A stretch of DNA of 64,000 nucleotides from Catenulispora sp. GP43 (GCF_041260665.1 NZ_JBGCCT010000035.1:62001-126000); one strand, 5' to 3'; numbered from the stretch's first letter, positions 46,273 through 55,031 are shown. Notes: generated from the sequence alone by a model not told the origin. Numbers and translations: made by a program.

Positions 46273-48147
46273 TCACTGTGCGGTGGGATCGGTGGCGTTC
46301 CGCAACCCGTCGCCGAACAGGTTGAACGCCAGCACGGTGATGAATACTGCCATGCCCGGCACGATCAGATACTCGGGGTCGGTGTACACGGTGGCGACGG
46401 CGTCGGTCAGCATCTGGCCCCAGGACGAGGCAGGAGGGTTCAGACCTATGCCCAATGCGGACAATCCGGCTTCGAAGACGATGTTCGCCGGGATGAGCAA
46501 AGTGGTGTAGACGAGGATCGGCGCCAACAGGTTCGGCAACAGCTCCCGTCCCACGATCCATCGGGTCGAGGCACCCATCGCCCGCGCCGCGTCGACGAAC
46601 TCCCGCCCCCGCAGCGAGAGCACCTCGGCACGCACGATGCGCGCGATGTAGGGCCAGTTGAAGAAGCCCATCACGAAGATCATGATGGCGATCCGCAGCG
46701 CGTTCCCGGACAGGCCGAAGGCCTGGTCGGACAGCGCCCCGGTGAGACCGAGCGCGAACAGCATCAGCGGGAACGCCAGGAACACGTCGGCGACCCGCAT
46801 GACGACCAGATCGACCCGCCCCCCGAGGTACCCGGACAGCACCCCGAGCGCCACCCCGAGCCCGACGCTCAGCAGCGTCGCCCCGCCGGCGATCAGCAGG
46901 CTCACCCGCGACCCGTACAGCAGCCGCGCCAGGATGTCCCGCCCCATCCGCTGGTCCACCCCGAGCGGATGGGCCCAGCTGATGCCGCCGAAGCCGCCGT
47001 GCGGCCCGAAGGTGGCATCGGTGAGCTCGGGATGCAGCGTGTTCGGATCCACGCTGAAGGCCCCCGCGACCACCGGCGCGAACACCGCCAGCAGCACCAG
47101 CACGACGACGGTGCAGCCACCGAGGACCGCGGCGCGGTCGGCACGCAGCTTGCGCCAGACCGTGGCGGAGGTGGAGCGCGAGCGGATGCGCGCGGTGTTC
47201 TGGGGGGCGGGGCGGGTGAAGGCTTGGAAGGGCCACAGGGTCGCGGCGAGGCTGCGCTTGGCACGGCGCCGGCCCGGCTTGCGCGAGGACCGGGAGCGGG
47301 GTGCGGGCGCGGGCGGCGGTGGTGGCGGCGGGAGCGGTGGGGGCGTCAGGGGCGCTGGTGTTTGCGGGAGCGACGGCGGTGGCTGCTGCGGCCAGGATCG
47401 CGGCGGCGGCAGCGGCGGCACCGAAGCTTGCGGGCGCGGCAGCCCTGATGATGGCGGCTGCTCGCGCAGCAGCGAGTCCGACGCTTGCGCGTGCGGCAGC
47501 GACGCCGACTGCTGCGGCCAGGATTGCGGCGGCAGCGACAGCGGTTCCGAAGCTTGCGGCTGCGGCATCGATAGCGAAGCCGGCGCCTGCAAATGCGGCG
47601 ATGGCATCGAGGGCGCTTGCGGCTGCGGCGCCGAGGGTGCCGGCGCATGCGGCTTCGAAGCTTGCGGGCGCGACACCCCTGCCGATCGCGGCTGCTCTTG
47701 CGACTGCTGCGGCCAGGACTGCGGCTGCGGCTGCGGCTGCGGCTGCGGCTGCGGCGCCGAAACTCGCGGCTGCGGCGTTGAGGTTGCCGGCGCTTGCGGG
47801 TCCTTCCGCGGCGGCGGTGGCATCCCCGGGAGCGGCGATCCTTGCGGTGCGCGCGGCTCCGGAACCGGTGCGGAGAAAGCCGGGGGCTTGTCCTTTATAT
47901 AAGTCTCCGGATACGCCGGGGCCGGTTGGCCCGCGGGCTGGGTGCCGGAGCGGTCATCGAAAGCCGGCGGGGGTGGTGAATAAGGTGTCTGATACGGTAG
48001 CGGGGCTCCGGTGCGGATGCGCGGTATCAGCGCCGTCTCGTGGACGTCGGGGTCGATCGGGTAGGCGAAGAACTCCGGGTAGCTCTCCAGCCCGCGCCGC
48101 TGCCCGGGGGGTTCCGGGTCGGGCCCGGGGTCGAGCGGCGAGGTCAT
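46273..48147 (-). CDS. DppC-type permease with a ~320-residue Pro/Gln-rich N-terminal tail, module 2
   Basis: 624 residues from ATG 48147 (a GTG at 48189 is in frame). Residues 1 to about 320 are disordered: rich in Pro, Gln, Ala and Ser, with three SWPQQ units, several PQAS/AQAS units, a PQ run coded by six CTGCGG repeats, and a polyproline stretch, ending in a basic segment (SRSSRKPGRRRAKRS). A normal DppC permease follows, with its first helix at about residues 339-361 (TVVVLVLLAVFAPVVAG), the EAA loop REFVDAARAMGASTRWIVGR, and the end FNLFGDGLRNATDPTAQ. Usual DppC proteins are about 300 residues. The tail would lie in the cytoplasm. The frame is open throughout and codon use does not change, so the fusion looks real. 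Confidence 0.85.
   Translation of the reverse strand: MTSPLDPGPDPEPPGQRRGLESYPEFFAYPIDPDVHETALIPRIRTGAPLPYQTPYSPPPPAFDDRSGTQPAGQPAPAYPETYIKDKPPAFSAPVPEPRAPQGSPLPGMPPPPRKDPQAPATSTPQPRVSAPQPQPQPQPQPQSWPQQSQEQPRSAGVSRPQASKPHAPAPSAPQPQAPSMPSPHLQAPASLSMPQPQASEPLSLPPQSWPQQSASLPHAQASDSLLREQPPSSGLPRPQASVPPLPPPRSWPQQPPPSLPQTPAPLTPPPLPPPPPPPAPAPRSRSSRKPGRRRAKRSLAATLWPFQAFTRPAPQNTARIRSRSTSATVWRKLRADRAAVLGGCTVVVLVLLAVFAPVVAGAFSVDPNTLHPELTDATFGPHGGFGGISWAHPLGVDQRMGRDILARLLYGSRVSLLIAGGATLLSVGLGVALGVLSGYLGGRVDLVVMRVADVFLAFPLMLFALGLTGALSDQAFGLSGNALRIAIMIFVMGFFNWPYIARIVRAEVLSLRGREFVDAARAMGASTRWIVGRELLPNLLAPILVYTTLLIPANIVFEAGLSALGIGLNPPASSWGQMLTDAVATVYTDPEYLIVPGMAVFITVLAFNLFGDGLRNATDPTAQ
47719..47754 (-). repeat. 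Hexanucleotide microsatellite (six CTGCGG units on the + strand)
   Basis: Six perfect CTGCGG copies on the + strand, read on the - strand as alternating Pro-Gln codons in the permease tail. Length changes by single units would not break the frame. Confidence 0.85.
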
Positions 48148-48285
48148 GAGCACCGTGCTTCCGTGTGGCAGGCATATATGGTTCGCCACTTTGCCGAATC
48201 GGCGGCTTGGCGCGCCAGTTCGAACGGCGCGCCGTTGCCGACTCGTGACATGTGCCTGAGGCCGCCGGTGCCGCTGTCCCGGCCG

Positions 48286-48720
48286 CTACTCCCCCAGCAC
48301 GAAGCGTTGGAGCACCTCGCGGGCCTTGGCGTTGGAGCGGGCCGTCTCGGCGATCGCCGCGGACAGGGTCTGGATCCAGACGTCCAGGCCGACCTGCTGG
48401 CGCGACAGGACGATGCCGCGGACCTCCTTGCACACCTCGCCGACCGGGCCGTGCTTGGCCAGGCGCAGGGTCATGCGCTGTTCGCCCAGGGTGACGTCGA
48501 CCGACTCCACCCGGCCCTCGCGGCCGGCGGCCCGGTCGGCCAGGGTGCGCTTGCGCTCCAGCCGGACCGCGCCGGGCGGCAGGCTCTCGATGAGGTTGGT
48601 GGACAGCACCCGCGCGTAGACCTCCAGGTCCGCGGTGTCGGCACGCAGGGAGGCCGCGATCAGCTCGGCGGAGACGCCGTCGTCGCCGGCGGTCGGCTCC
48701 GGCAGGTTGTCAGTGCTCAT
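48286..48720 (-). CDS. Conserved hypothetical protein, 144 residues
   Basis: Soluble, acidic N terminus (STDNLPEPTAGDDGVSAELI), then a compact domain with LVSTNL-type helices, VRLERKRTLADRAAGREG and VDVTLGEQRMTLRLAKHG, and a C-terminal helix TARSNAKAREVLQRFVLG. I do not know a function; related proteins are common in actinobacteria. It lies between two double-YbjQ genes upstream and the module 2 transporter downstream, all on the - strand. Confidence 0.75.
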   Translation of the reverse strand: MSTDNLPEPTAGDDGVSAELIAASLRADTADLEVYARVLSTNLIESLPPGAVRLERKRTLADRAAGREGRVESVDVTLGEQRMTLRLAKHGPVGEVCKEVRGIVLSRQQVGLDVWIQTLSAAIAETARSNAKAREVLQRFVLGE

Positions 48721-48819
48721 AACGCTTACTCAACCACTGTTTGGGTGCGCGCGGGATGGTGGGGCCGCGGGGCCCCACCTCGCGTGCCCCGTCCGGGCCC
48801 CGTGCCTGCTCGTACGGGC

Positions 48820-49653
48820 CTAGTCCAGGCTCAGCACCATCGTCGGGCGCTCGATCTGGTGGTCCGGGCGCAGCGGGCGCACCGCCGTGCCCAGGGCGAA
48901 GAACTCGGTGGTGTGCGAGCCCCAGGTGTGGCTGTGGTTGCGCAGCTGCACCCCGACGATGCCCTCGGCGTGCAGCGCCTCGGCCTCGGACTGCATCCGG
49001 GCCATGGCCAGCTCGCGGGCGTCGTACAGGGCCTGGGTGAACTGCTCCAGCTCGACGTTCTTGCCGATGTTGCCCAGCGCCGCGCCGAAGCGCTGGTGCG
49101 CGATGTGGTACACGCACGAGCCCATGACCATGCCCAGCGGGGCGTAGCCGGCCCGGATCAGCGTCCAGAAGTCCTGGCCGGACAGGTCCGAGGTGAACGG
49201 CTGGTTCTTGTTGTTGCGCCAGGTGACGTTGCCGTGCTGGCCGCTGCCGTCGTCCTTGACCGCGGTGCCGATCGCGATGAACTCCGCGACGTCGTTGCCG
49301 AACTCCTTGAACTCCACCTCCAGGCGGACGCCCACGATGCCGTCCGCGCCGAGGGCGTCGGCCTCGGCCTCCATGCGGGACATGGCCAGCTCACGGGCGT
49401 GGTACATGGCCTGGCTCAGGACGTCGAGCTCCTGGCTCTTGCCCCAGCGCGCCACCTGCAGGCCGACGTGGTAGATCGAGGAGCCCAGGACCAACCCCAG
49501 GGGCCGGAAGCCGGCCTCCTTGACCAGCAGGAACTCGTTCACCGACAGGTCCGAGGTGAAGATCGCGCCGGGCGAACCGGGCTTGAGCTCGGCCAGGCGC
49601 CGCATGGCGTCCTCGGGCACGCCCTCGGCGGTGTGGGCGATCTTGTCAGCCAT
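48820..49653 (-). CDS. Protein with two YbjQ-like (heavy-metal-binding DUF74) domains
   Basis: 277 residues with an internal duplication. Each half has a FTSDLS start (residues ~32 and ~153), a GxxPLGxVxGSxxYH helix (RPLGLVLGSSIYHVG; APLGMVMGSCVYHIA), an ELAMxRMxxEAxxLxADGIVGVxL block, and an EFxAxGTAV strand. The pattern EADALGADGIVGVRLEV is the YbjQ-family core that forms pentameric rings. Function of the family is unproven. It lies 36 nt downstream of a second protein of the same design. Confidence 0.85.
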   Translation of the reverse strand: MADKIAHTAEGVPEDAMRRLAELKPGSPGAIFTSDLSVNEFLLVKEAGFRPLGLVLGSSIYHVGLQVARWGKSQELDVLSQAMYHARELAMSRMEAEADALGADGIVGVRLEVEFKEFGNDVAEFIAIGTAVKDDGSGQHGNVTWRNNKNQPFTSDLSGQDFWTLIRAGYAPLGMVMGSCVYHIAHQRFGAALGNIGKNVELEQFTQALYDARELAMARMQSEAEALHAEGIVGVQLRNHSHTWGSHTTEFFALGTAVRPLRPDHQIERPTMVLSLD

Positions 49654-49689
49654 CTTCGTCTCTCCAGCCCTCGTTGATGCTGATGCGCG

Positions 49690-50589
49690 TCACAGGTATC
49701 GCACTGACGACTCACTCCGGGCGGCGGCGCGCCGCTCCGGGTCCAGCGACATGATCGCCAGCGAGCCGGTCCGGGCCGGCTGGCCGGTGGTCTTGAACGC
49801 CGCTATGGCGGTGCCGATCGCCGTCGCCTCGCAGATGTGGTCCCGCTGGCCGTCGGTGACCGGGCACTCCCGCTCCCGGATCTCCAGCTCGATGGAGGAC
49901 ACCACCACGCCGTCGGCGTGCACGCCCTTCACGTGCCGGGCCAGCTCGGCCCGGGAGGCGTGGCGGGTCTGGTTCACCAGGTCGGTGTAGCCGGCCACCT
50001 CCTGGTTGCCGGCCCAGCGGCGCGAGGACATCCGGGTCCACCAGTCGTCGTGCCGGGTGCCGATGGCGATGCCGAGCACCAGCGAGACCGGGACCCAGCC
50101 GTTCATCACCAGCTTGGCGAACTCCTGGCCGGTGACGTGCGAGGTGAACGGCGTGCGCGGCCGCACCGCGCTGTTCGCGGCGCGCACCGCGGTGCCGATC
50201 GCCGAGAACTCCAGGCCGCCGGCCGGGAAGCGCCCGATCGTCAGCCGGACCCCGACCACGCCGTCCCCGCCGAGCAGCGAGCACTCGGTGCTCATCCGGT
50301 CCACCGCCAGTCGGCGGGCCTCGTACAGGGACTGCGTCAGCGGCCCGTAGGCCGAGTAGCGGCCGGTGGAGGTCGAGGTGTAGCCGGCGCCGCCCATCCA
50401 CGCCCCGGGGCAGTTGTAGGCGCCGGTGTAGCCCAGGTGGTAGACGCACGAGCCCAAGACCTGGCCCACCGGCTCGAAGCCGGCGGCGCGCACGGCGGCG
50501 AACTCGTTGGTGGTCAGGGCCGAGCCCCAGGTGCCGGAGCCCCGGATCTCGTCCATCCGGGCCTGGGCCGCCTGCGGGAGCTGTTCCAT
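49690..50589 (-). CDS. Second protein with two YbjQ-like domains
   Basis: 299 residues. The two halves begin TTNEFAAVRAAGFEPVGQVL and FTSHVTGQEFAKLVMNGWVP and each hold a STECSLLGGDGVVGVRL or VHADGVVVSSIELEI block followed by an IGTAV/IGTAI strand. It is more divergent than its neighbour, with an insert containing GAWMGGAGYTSTSTGRYSAY in half one. The tandem genes probably come from duplication and may assemble together. Start ATG 50589 after a weak GGGAGG. Confidence 0.82.
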   Translation of the reverse strand: MEQLPQAAQARMDEIRGSGTWGSALTTNEFAAVRAAGFEPVGQVLGSCVYHLGYTGAYNCPGAWMGGAGYTSTSTGRYSAYGPLTQSLYEARRLAVDRMSTECSLLGGDGVVGVRLTIGRFPAGGLEFSAIGTAVRAANSAVRPRTPFTSHVTGQEFAKLVMNGWVPVSLVLGIAIGTRHDDWWTRMSSRRWAGNQEVAGYTDLVNQTRHASRAELARHVKGVHADGVVVSSIELEIRERECPVTDGQRDHICEATAIGTAIAAFKTTGQPARTGSLAIMSLDPERRAAARSESSVRYL

Positions 50590-50684
50590 GGCCGTGCGGG
50601 CCTCCCTTGGCCTGGTCGGGTTCCCACGGGCCTACAGGGGGCCCGCGGGACGTGCTCGGGCGGGTCGGGTCGGGTCGGATCCGG

Positions 50685-51458
50685 TCAGCGTCCGGTGAAC
50701 GCCGCCTTCTCCTTGGCGACGAAGGCCCGCATGCCCTCGGTCCGGTCCTCGGTGGCGAACGTCCCGGTGAACTGCAGGCGCTCGATCTCCAGACCGGTGT
50801 CCAGATCCACCTCCAGCCCGCGGTTCACGGCCTCCTTGGCCGCCTTCAAGGCCAACGAGGGACCGCCGGCGAAAGTGCCGGCCCACTCCACAGCAGTCTT
50901 GTACACATCCGCGGCCGGCACCACGCGGTCCACCAGGCCGATGGCCAGCGCCTCGGTGGCGCCGACCTGCCGCCCGGAGAAGATCAGGTCCTTGGCCCTG
51001 GCCGGACCGACCAGCCGCGGCAGCCGCTGGGTCCCGCCGGCGCCGGGGATCAGGCCCAGCAGGATCTCCGGCTGGCCGAGCTTGGCGTCCTCGGCCGCGA
51101 CCCGGAAGTCGGCGGTCAGGGCCAGCTCACAGCCGCCGCCCAGGGCGTAGCCGGTGATGGCGGCGATGACCGGCTTGGGGATGGCGGCCAGCGCCTTGAA
51201 GGCGTCCTGGAGCCGCACGGAGTGCTGGGCCATGTCCGCGTAGGACATGTCCTGCATCTCCTTGATGTCGGCACCGGCCGCGAAGACCCGCTCACCGCCC
51301 CAGATCACCACCGCGCGGATCGCCGGGTCGGAGCCGACCTGCTCGGCCGCCTCGTGCAGCTCGCGCTGCACCTGCACGTTCAGCGCGTTCATCTTCGGGC
51401 GGTCCAGGCGGATGACGCCCACCGATCCGTCGGTCTCCACGCGTACGAACTCGCCCAT
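50685..51458 (-). CDS. Enoyl-CoA hydratase/isomerase family protein
   Basis: 257 residues from ATG 51458. Crotonase fold: VIRLDRPKMNALN, oxyanion-hole segments VFAAGADIKEM and ITGYALGGGCELALTADFRV, the two Glu-containing segments around LGQPEILLGLIPGAGGTQRL, and the C-terminal KEAVNRGLEV. The catalytic Glu pair typical of hydratases is at the expected place, so hydration of enoyl-CoA in fatty acid oxidation is likely. Own transcription unit following the terminator at 51540-51566. Confidence 0.92.
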   Translation of the reverse strand: MGEFVRVETDGSVGVIRLDRPKMNALNVQVQRELHEAAEQVGSDPAIRAVVIWGGERVFAAGADIKEMQDMSYADMAQHSVRLQDAFKALAAIPKPVIAAITGYALGGGCELALTADFRVAAEDAKLGQPEILLGLIPGAGGTQRLPRLVGPARAKDLIFSGRQVGATEALAIGLVDRVVPAADVYKTAVEWAGTFAGGPSLALKAAKEAVNRGLEVDLDTGLEIERLQFTGTFATEDRTEGMRAFVAKEKAAFTGR

Positions 51459-51539
51459 GCGGCGCTGACCCTTTCTCGCGAGCCCGGGTTGCGGACTTCT
51501 TCTGGGGCTTCTACTGCGAGTTCTCATCAAAGCAGAAGC

Positions 51540-51566
51540 CCGTACCCGCCGGGAGGGCGGGCACGG
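51540..51566 (-). terminator. Terminator of the DUF6230/DUF6114 operon
   Basis: An 11-bp stem with one mismatch (51540-51550 with 51556-51566), GGGAG loop, 50 nt after the last gene of the operon; on the - strand it is followed by GCTTCTGCTTTG. Confidence 0.7.
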
Positions 51567-51615
51567 ACTCGGTGATCTGTATGGGTGTCGCGGCGCCCGG
51601 CTCGGCGCCTGCGGC

Positions 51616-53307
51616 TCAGTACTGGGGCGTGGTGCCGTTCAGACCGACGTTGAAGTGCGGGATGTCGAGCGTGTCGGACGTCAGCGTGTACTGGTCGACG
51701 TGCACGTCGGTGAAGGTGACCGGCGGCAGCGGCAGGTTCAGCTGCAGCAGGCCCATCACCAGCTGGCTCGTCGCGTCCGTCCCGGCCTCTCCGGGCGGGC
51801 CCAGCGTGACCTGGCCCAGCGGGATGCCGAGGATCGGCAGGTCCATGACGCCCTTCTGCTGCAGGACGTGCAGGGTGACGTTGGTCAGGGTGACGTTCTT
51901 GCCCTTGCCGCCGTCGGAGTAGACCTTGGTCTTGCCGTCCTCGTTGTAGGTCACCATGTCGGTCAGGTCCACGCGGTCCGCGTGGATGACCATGACCTGC
52001 ACCGTCTTGCCGTCACCGGTGTTGACGTCCTGGAAGCCCTCGAACTTCTGGTTGGTCAGCGTCAGTGAGCTGGCGTCCAGGTGCCACTCGACCTCGCGCA
52101 AGGCACCCGCGGGAACCGCCGCGACGCAGGAGGTGGCGGGGAGCTGGTAGGTCTTCCCCTGGTAGGTGATGGTCCCCGGAGCGCTCGAGGAGCTGCTCGT
52201 CGTCGAGGGCGCCGTGGTCGGCGCCGAGGACGAGCTCGTGGACGTCGGCGCCGGCGCCGACGGCTTCGACTCGCTCGACGTCGGCTGCGGCGTGGTCGGC
52301 GTCGGCGTGCTCGGCTTCGAGGTCGGCGGCGTCGAGGGGCTCGACGAGCTCGACGAGGAGCCGCCCAGCCCGATCGACAGGATCGGCGACGCGGACGAGG
52401 TCGGGTCCGACGTCGGGTTCGCGGCCGGCGCGGCGGACAGCTTGTTGACCGTGGAGCTGCTCGACGAGGAGGTCGGCGCCGGGTTGAACACCCCGTTCAC
52501 CGTCGTACCGAGCCAGCCCAGCGGGTCCCACCAGGGCGCCGACGAGCTCGAGCTCGGGCTCGGGCTCGGGGTGCTGGTCGGCGCGGCCGGCTTGGTCGAG
52601 GTGCTGGACGTCGGCGCCGGCGCGGTCGGGACGCCGGTCGGCGACGGCTTGGCCGGCGAGGTGGTGCCGGACGGCGCGCTCGAGGGCCGCGAGGACGGCG
52701 CCGCCGGCGGCGCGGTGGTCGAGCCGGAGGACGGCTGCGGGGCGCCCGGGGTCTTCGCCGTCGTGCCCGCCTTGGTCGAGCTCGAGCTCGACGTCGGGCC
52801 CGAGCTGGGCGCGGACGTGGGCGCGGAGCTCGGGGCCGAGCTCGGCGCGGTGCCCTTGATGCCGGGGTTGGCCTGCGCGGTCGATCCCGGCGCGCAGTTC
52901 GTGGACGCCGCGGCGGGCGCGGACGAGGAGGCGCTGGCCGCGTTCGCGACCGTCGGGACGACCGCGACGCCGGTGGCGGCCAGGAAGACCGCCGGCAGCC
53001 CGATCGCGGACACCATCCGGGCCCGCTTGGTGTGCGCGGCGTCGACCAGGCGCGCCGCCTCGGTGGCCAGCAGCGGCGTCGGGACGACCGCGCGCGGCTT
53101 GTTCACGCCGCCGCCGCGCGAGCGGAGCGGGACGTCGTCGGGCTCCGGTTCCGGGCCGGCGTCGAGGCCGAACACGCCCGGCACCGGCGCCGAGCCGTCG
53201 CGGCGGGCCCGCAGCAGGGCGCGCAGCACCGCGTCGTGCTCGGCGGACCTGCCCGCCTGCGCGTGTCCGGCGGTGTTCTCGTTTCCGTTGCTGCCAGTGG
53301 CACTCAA
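51616..53307 (-). CDS. Ser/Thr/Pro-rich membrane protein with a DUF6230-like outer domain
   Basis: 563 residues from TTG 53307, which overlaps the stop of the DUF6114 gene (TTGA). Residues 1-97 are cytoplasmic; one helix at about 98-122 (MVSAIGLPAVFLAATGVAVV); a Ser/Thr/Pro-rich spacer of about 250 residues; and a C-terminal domain from about 378. That domain has WHLDASSLTLTNQKFEGFQD, VQVMVIHADRVDLTDMV and VTLTNVTLHVL, resembling by eye the core of the DUF6230 protein two genes upstream (SADQLDGQTFAQ, KSATITNMC, LVLDADQVNADATFTGV). No known function; it may be a stalked surface partner. Three-gene layout suggests a complex. Confidence 0.78.
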   Translation of the reverse strand: MSATGSNGNENTAGHAQAGRSAEHDAVLRALLRARRDGSAPVPGVFGLDAGPEPEPDDVPLRSRGGGVNKPRAVVPTPLLATEAARLVDAAHTKRARMVSAIGLPAVFLAATGVAVVPTVANAASASSSAPAAASTNCAPGSTAQANPGIKGTAPSSAPSSAPTSAPSSGPTSSSSSTKAGTTAKTPGAPQPSSGSTTAPPAAPSSRPSSAPSGTTSPAKPSPTGVPTAPAPTSSTSTKPAAPTSTPSPSPSSSSSAPWWDPLGWLGTTVNGVFNPAPTSSSSSSTVNKLSAAPAANPTSDPTSSASPILSIGLGGSSSSSSSPSTPPTSKPSTPTPTTPQPTSSESKPSAPAPTSTSSSSAPTTAPSTTSSSSSAPGTITYQGKTYQLPATSCVAAVPAGALREVEWHLDASSLTLTNQKFEGFQDVNTGDGKTVQVMVIHADRVDLTDMVTYNEDGKTKVYSDGGKGKNVTLTNVTLHVLQQKGVMDLPILGIPLGQVTLGPPGEAGTDATSQLVMGLLQLNLPLPPVTFTDVHVDQYTLTSDTLDIPHFNVGLNGTTPQY

Positions 53308-54053
53308 GACGTCAAGCCCCCTGCAGGTGTGTCCTCGGCGCGGGGCAGCCGCGGGATGACATCCCGCGGCTGCGCGGCCGGAACAGTATCGGCGGGTGTG
53401 GGGTCGCCGGTCTGCGGCAGGGCCGAGGTCATCTCGCCTCTGGTGCCCTGGTAGCCCGCGACGCCCGGGATGGGTTCGGCGGCCGAGAGCGGCTCGGCCT
53501 CGAACTGGTAGGGGGCGGCCTGGTCCCCGGCCTCGGAGCCGGCCTGGCCCAGCGGCGCGCGCGCCGAGGGCGGCATGTCGCCGGACAGCGCGTCGCGGTA
53601 GGCCTGTTCGGCTCTTGCCTGGGCGGCGATCTGCTCGTCGGTCAGCCGGGGCGTCCAGGAGAACGCCAGGCCGCCGCCGAAGACCCCGAGCAGCATCCCG
53701 AGCAGGAAGCCGCCGAAGTTCGAGACCACCATCGACAGCAGCGCGCACACCAGCGTGAAGACACCGGCGAACACCCGGTAGCCGGGCGCGAACCACATGG
53801 CGGCGGCCATCATGATCAGCGCCGGCGTGATGGCCATCGTCGACACGCCGGCGATGCCGGCCATCTTGATGTTCAGCTTGTGCTGGACCAGCAGCGGCTG
53901 CAGGAACGGGATGCTCCACAGCTCCAGGGCGGCCAGCAGAGTCCACAGCCCGGCCCAGAACGGGCGGGAGCGGCGCCACACCTTGAACCCGCGCCATCCC
54001 CTGGCCAGGACGTTCTCTTCGCCCCCGGACAATTCGGCGTTAATGGTGCTCAC
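53304..54053 (-). CDS. DUF6114-type membrane protein
   Basis: 249 residues from GTG 54053, which has GGGAG 5 nt upstream; an ATG at 54068 is possible but lacks a ribosome binding site. Four membrane helices lie at about residues 30-140 (PFWAGLWTLLAALELWSIPF, IAGVSTMAITPALIMMAAAM, GVFTLVCALLSMVVSNFGGF, LLGVFGGGLAFSW). An acidic Pro-rich tail of about 100 residues (from SWTPRLTDEQIAAQARAEQA) follows in the cytoplasm. The family regularly accompanies DUF6230 genes in actinobacteria as far as I recall; no function is established. It overlaps the third gene by 4 nt. Confidence 0.82.
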   Translation of the reverse strand: MSTINAELSGGEENVLARGWRGFKVWRRSRPFWAGLWTLLAALELWSIPFLQPLLVQHKLNIKMAGIAGVSTMAITPALIMMAAAMWFAPGYRVFAGVFTLVCALLSMVVSNFGGFLLGMLLGVFGGGLAFSWTPRLTDEQIAAQARAEQAYRDALSGDMPPSARAPLGQAGSEAGDQAAPYQFEAEPLSAAEPIPGVAGYQGTRGEMTSALPQTGDPTPADTVPAAQPRDVIPRLPRAEDTPAGGLTS

Positions 54054-54149
54054 GACTACTCCCGACATGTGCTGAATGGGCGGGGTGGGCGCGCCCTACT
54101 CGCGCCCACCCCCAGGTGCGTCTGCGGAACCCTTCAGGTCCTCGAAAGG

Positions 54150-54812
54150 CTAGTAGCAGCCCTGGGCGCTGAGGTTCGCCGAGATCGACAGGCCCTTGAG
54201 CGCCATCGTGCCGGCGGTGGTGGAGTAGGCGGTCTGCTTCACGTCCGTCAGCACCGCGTGGTCCACGACCTGGCCGAAGTCGCCGGCGGCGAACGGCGTG
54301 GTGGAGCCGTCCGGGTTGCCGGTGTGCTTCTCGAAGCCCTGGATGCCGGTCTTGCTGGCGATGTCCGCGGCGCTGGCGCCGATGGTCACGCCGGTGAAGG
54401 TGGCGTCCGCGTTCACCTGGTCGGCGTCCAGGACCAGGTCGGTGGCCTGGACCGGGGTGCCGCCGCCGCCGGCGCGCAGGATGATCGACAGGTTGCCCAG
54501 CACCGGGATCGGGACGACCACCGACTGGCACATGTTGGTGATGGTGGCGCTCTTGATGCCGGCCACGGCGACCGCGTGCGGCTTGCCGTTGGCGTCGACG
54601 ACCACGTCGCCGGACTGGGCGAAGGTCTGGCCGTCCAACTGGTCGGCGGAGACCTCGAACCGCTGGCCGGACACGGCGAAGGAGCTCGCCAGCACACCGT
54701 TGGCCATCGCGACGGTCATCGCGCCGGCGATGCCGACGGTGGGGACCATCACCAGGGCGAAGCGCTTCCACTTGGTGCCGCCCAGCACCTGGGAGCCCAA
54801 TGCGTCCTTCAT
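54150..54812 (-). CDS. DUF6230-family exported protein
   Basis: 220 residues, ATG 54812 after GGAGGAG. It starts with a basic segment (GGTKWKRFALVMVPTVGIAG) and one hydrophobic helix, then the DUF6230 core: ASSFAVSGQRFEVSADQLDG, VAVAGIKSATITNMCQSVVV and ADQVNADATFTGVTIGAS. It ends with LKGLSISANLSAQGCY. Predicted to be held outside the membrane by its N-terminal helix or released as a secreted protein. First gene of the three-gene operon; function unknown. Cys residues near 120 and 219 might pair. Confidence 0.85.
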   Translation of the reverse strand: MKDALGSQVLGGTKWKRFALVMVPTVGIAGAMTVAMANGVLASSFAVSGQRFEVSADQLDGQTFAQSGDVVVDANGKPHAVAVAGIKSATITNMCQSVVVPIPVLGNLSIILRAGGGGTPVQATDLVLDADQVNADATFTGVTIGASAADIASKTGIQGFEKHTGNPDGSTTPFAAGDFGQVVDHAVLTDVKQTAYSTTAGTMALKGLSISANLSAQGCY

Positions 54813-55031
54813 GCGTTACTCCTCCACGAGCGGATGGGACGGGTCCAGCACGCGCCGGACCGCGGCATGCGGGCCGATGTGACCCGTGAGGGCCTTCGGC
54901 AACGGCAGCGACGAGAAGCTCTGCCGACCCGGTGGGGACCTGTCCGCCGCGCGATCGTTTCGGGGATCGTCGGATTAACAGACCGAGCGGATGTGATCGT
55001 GGTCTACTCGCGCCCGCCGCACAAGGGGTTC

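Noticed and set aside
47719-47754. Short tandem repeat considered as a CRISPR-like array
   Set aside because: Units are 6 bp with no spacers and lie in a coding frame.
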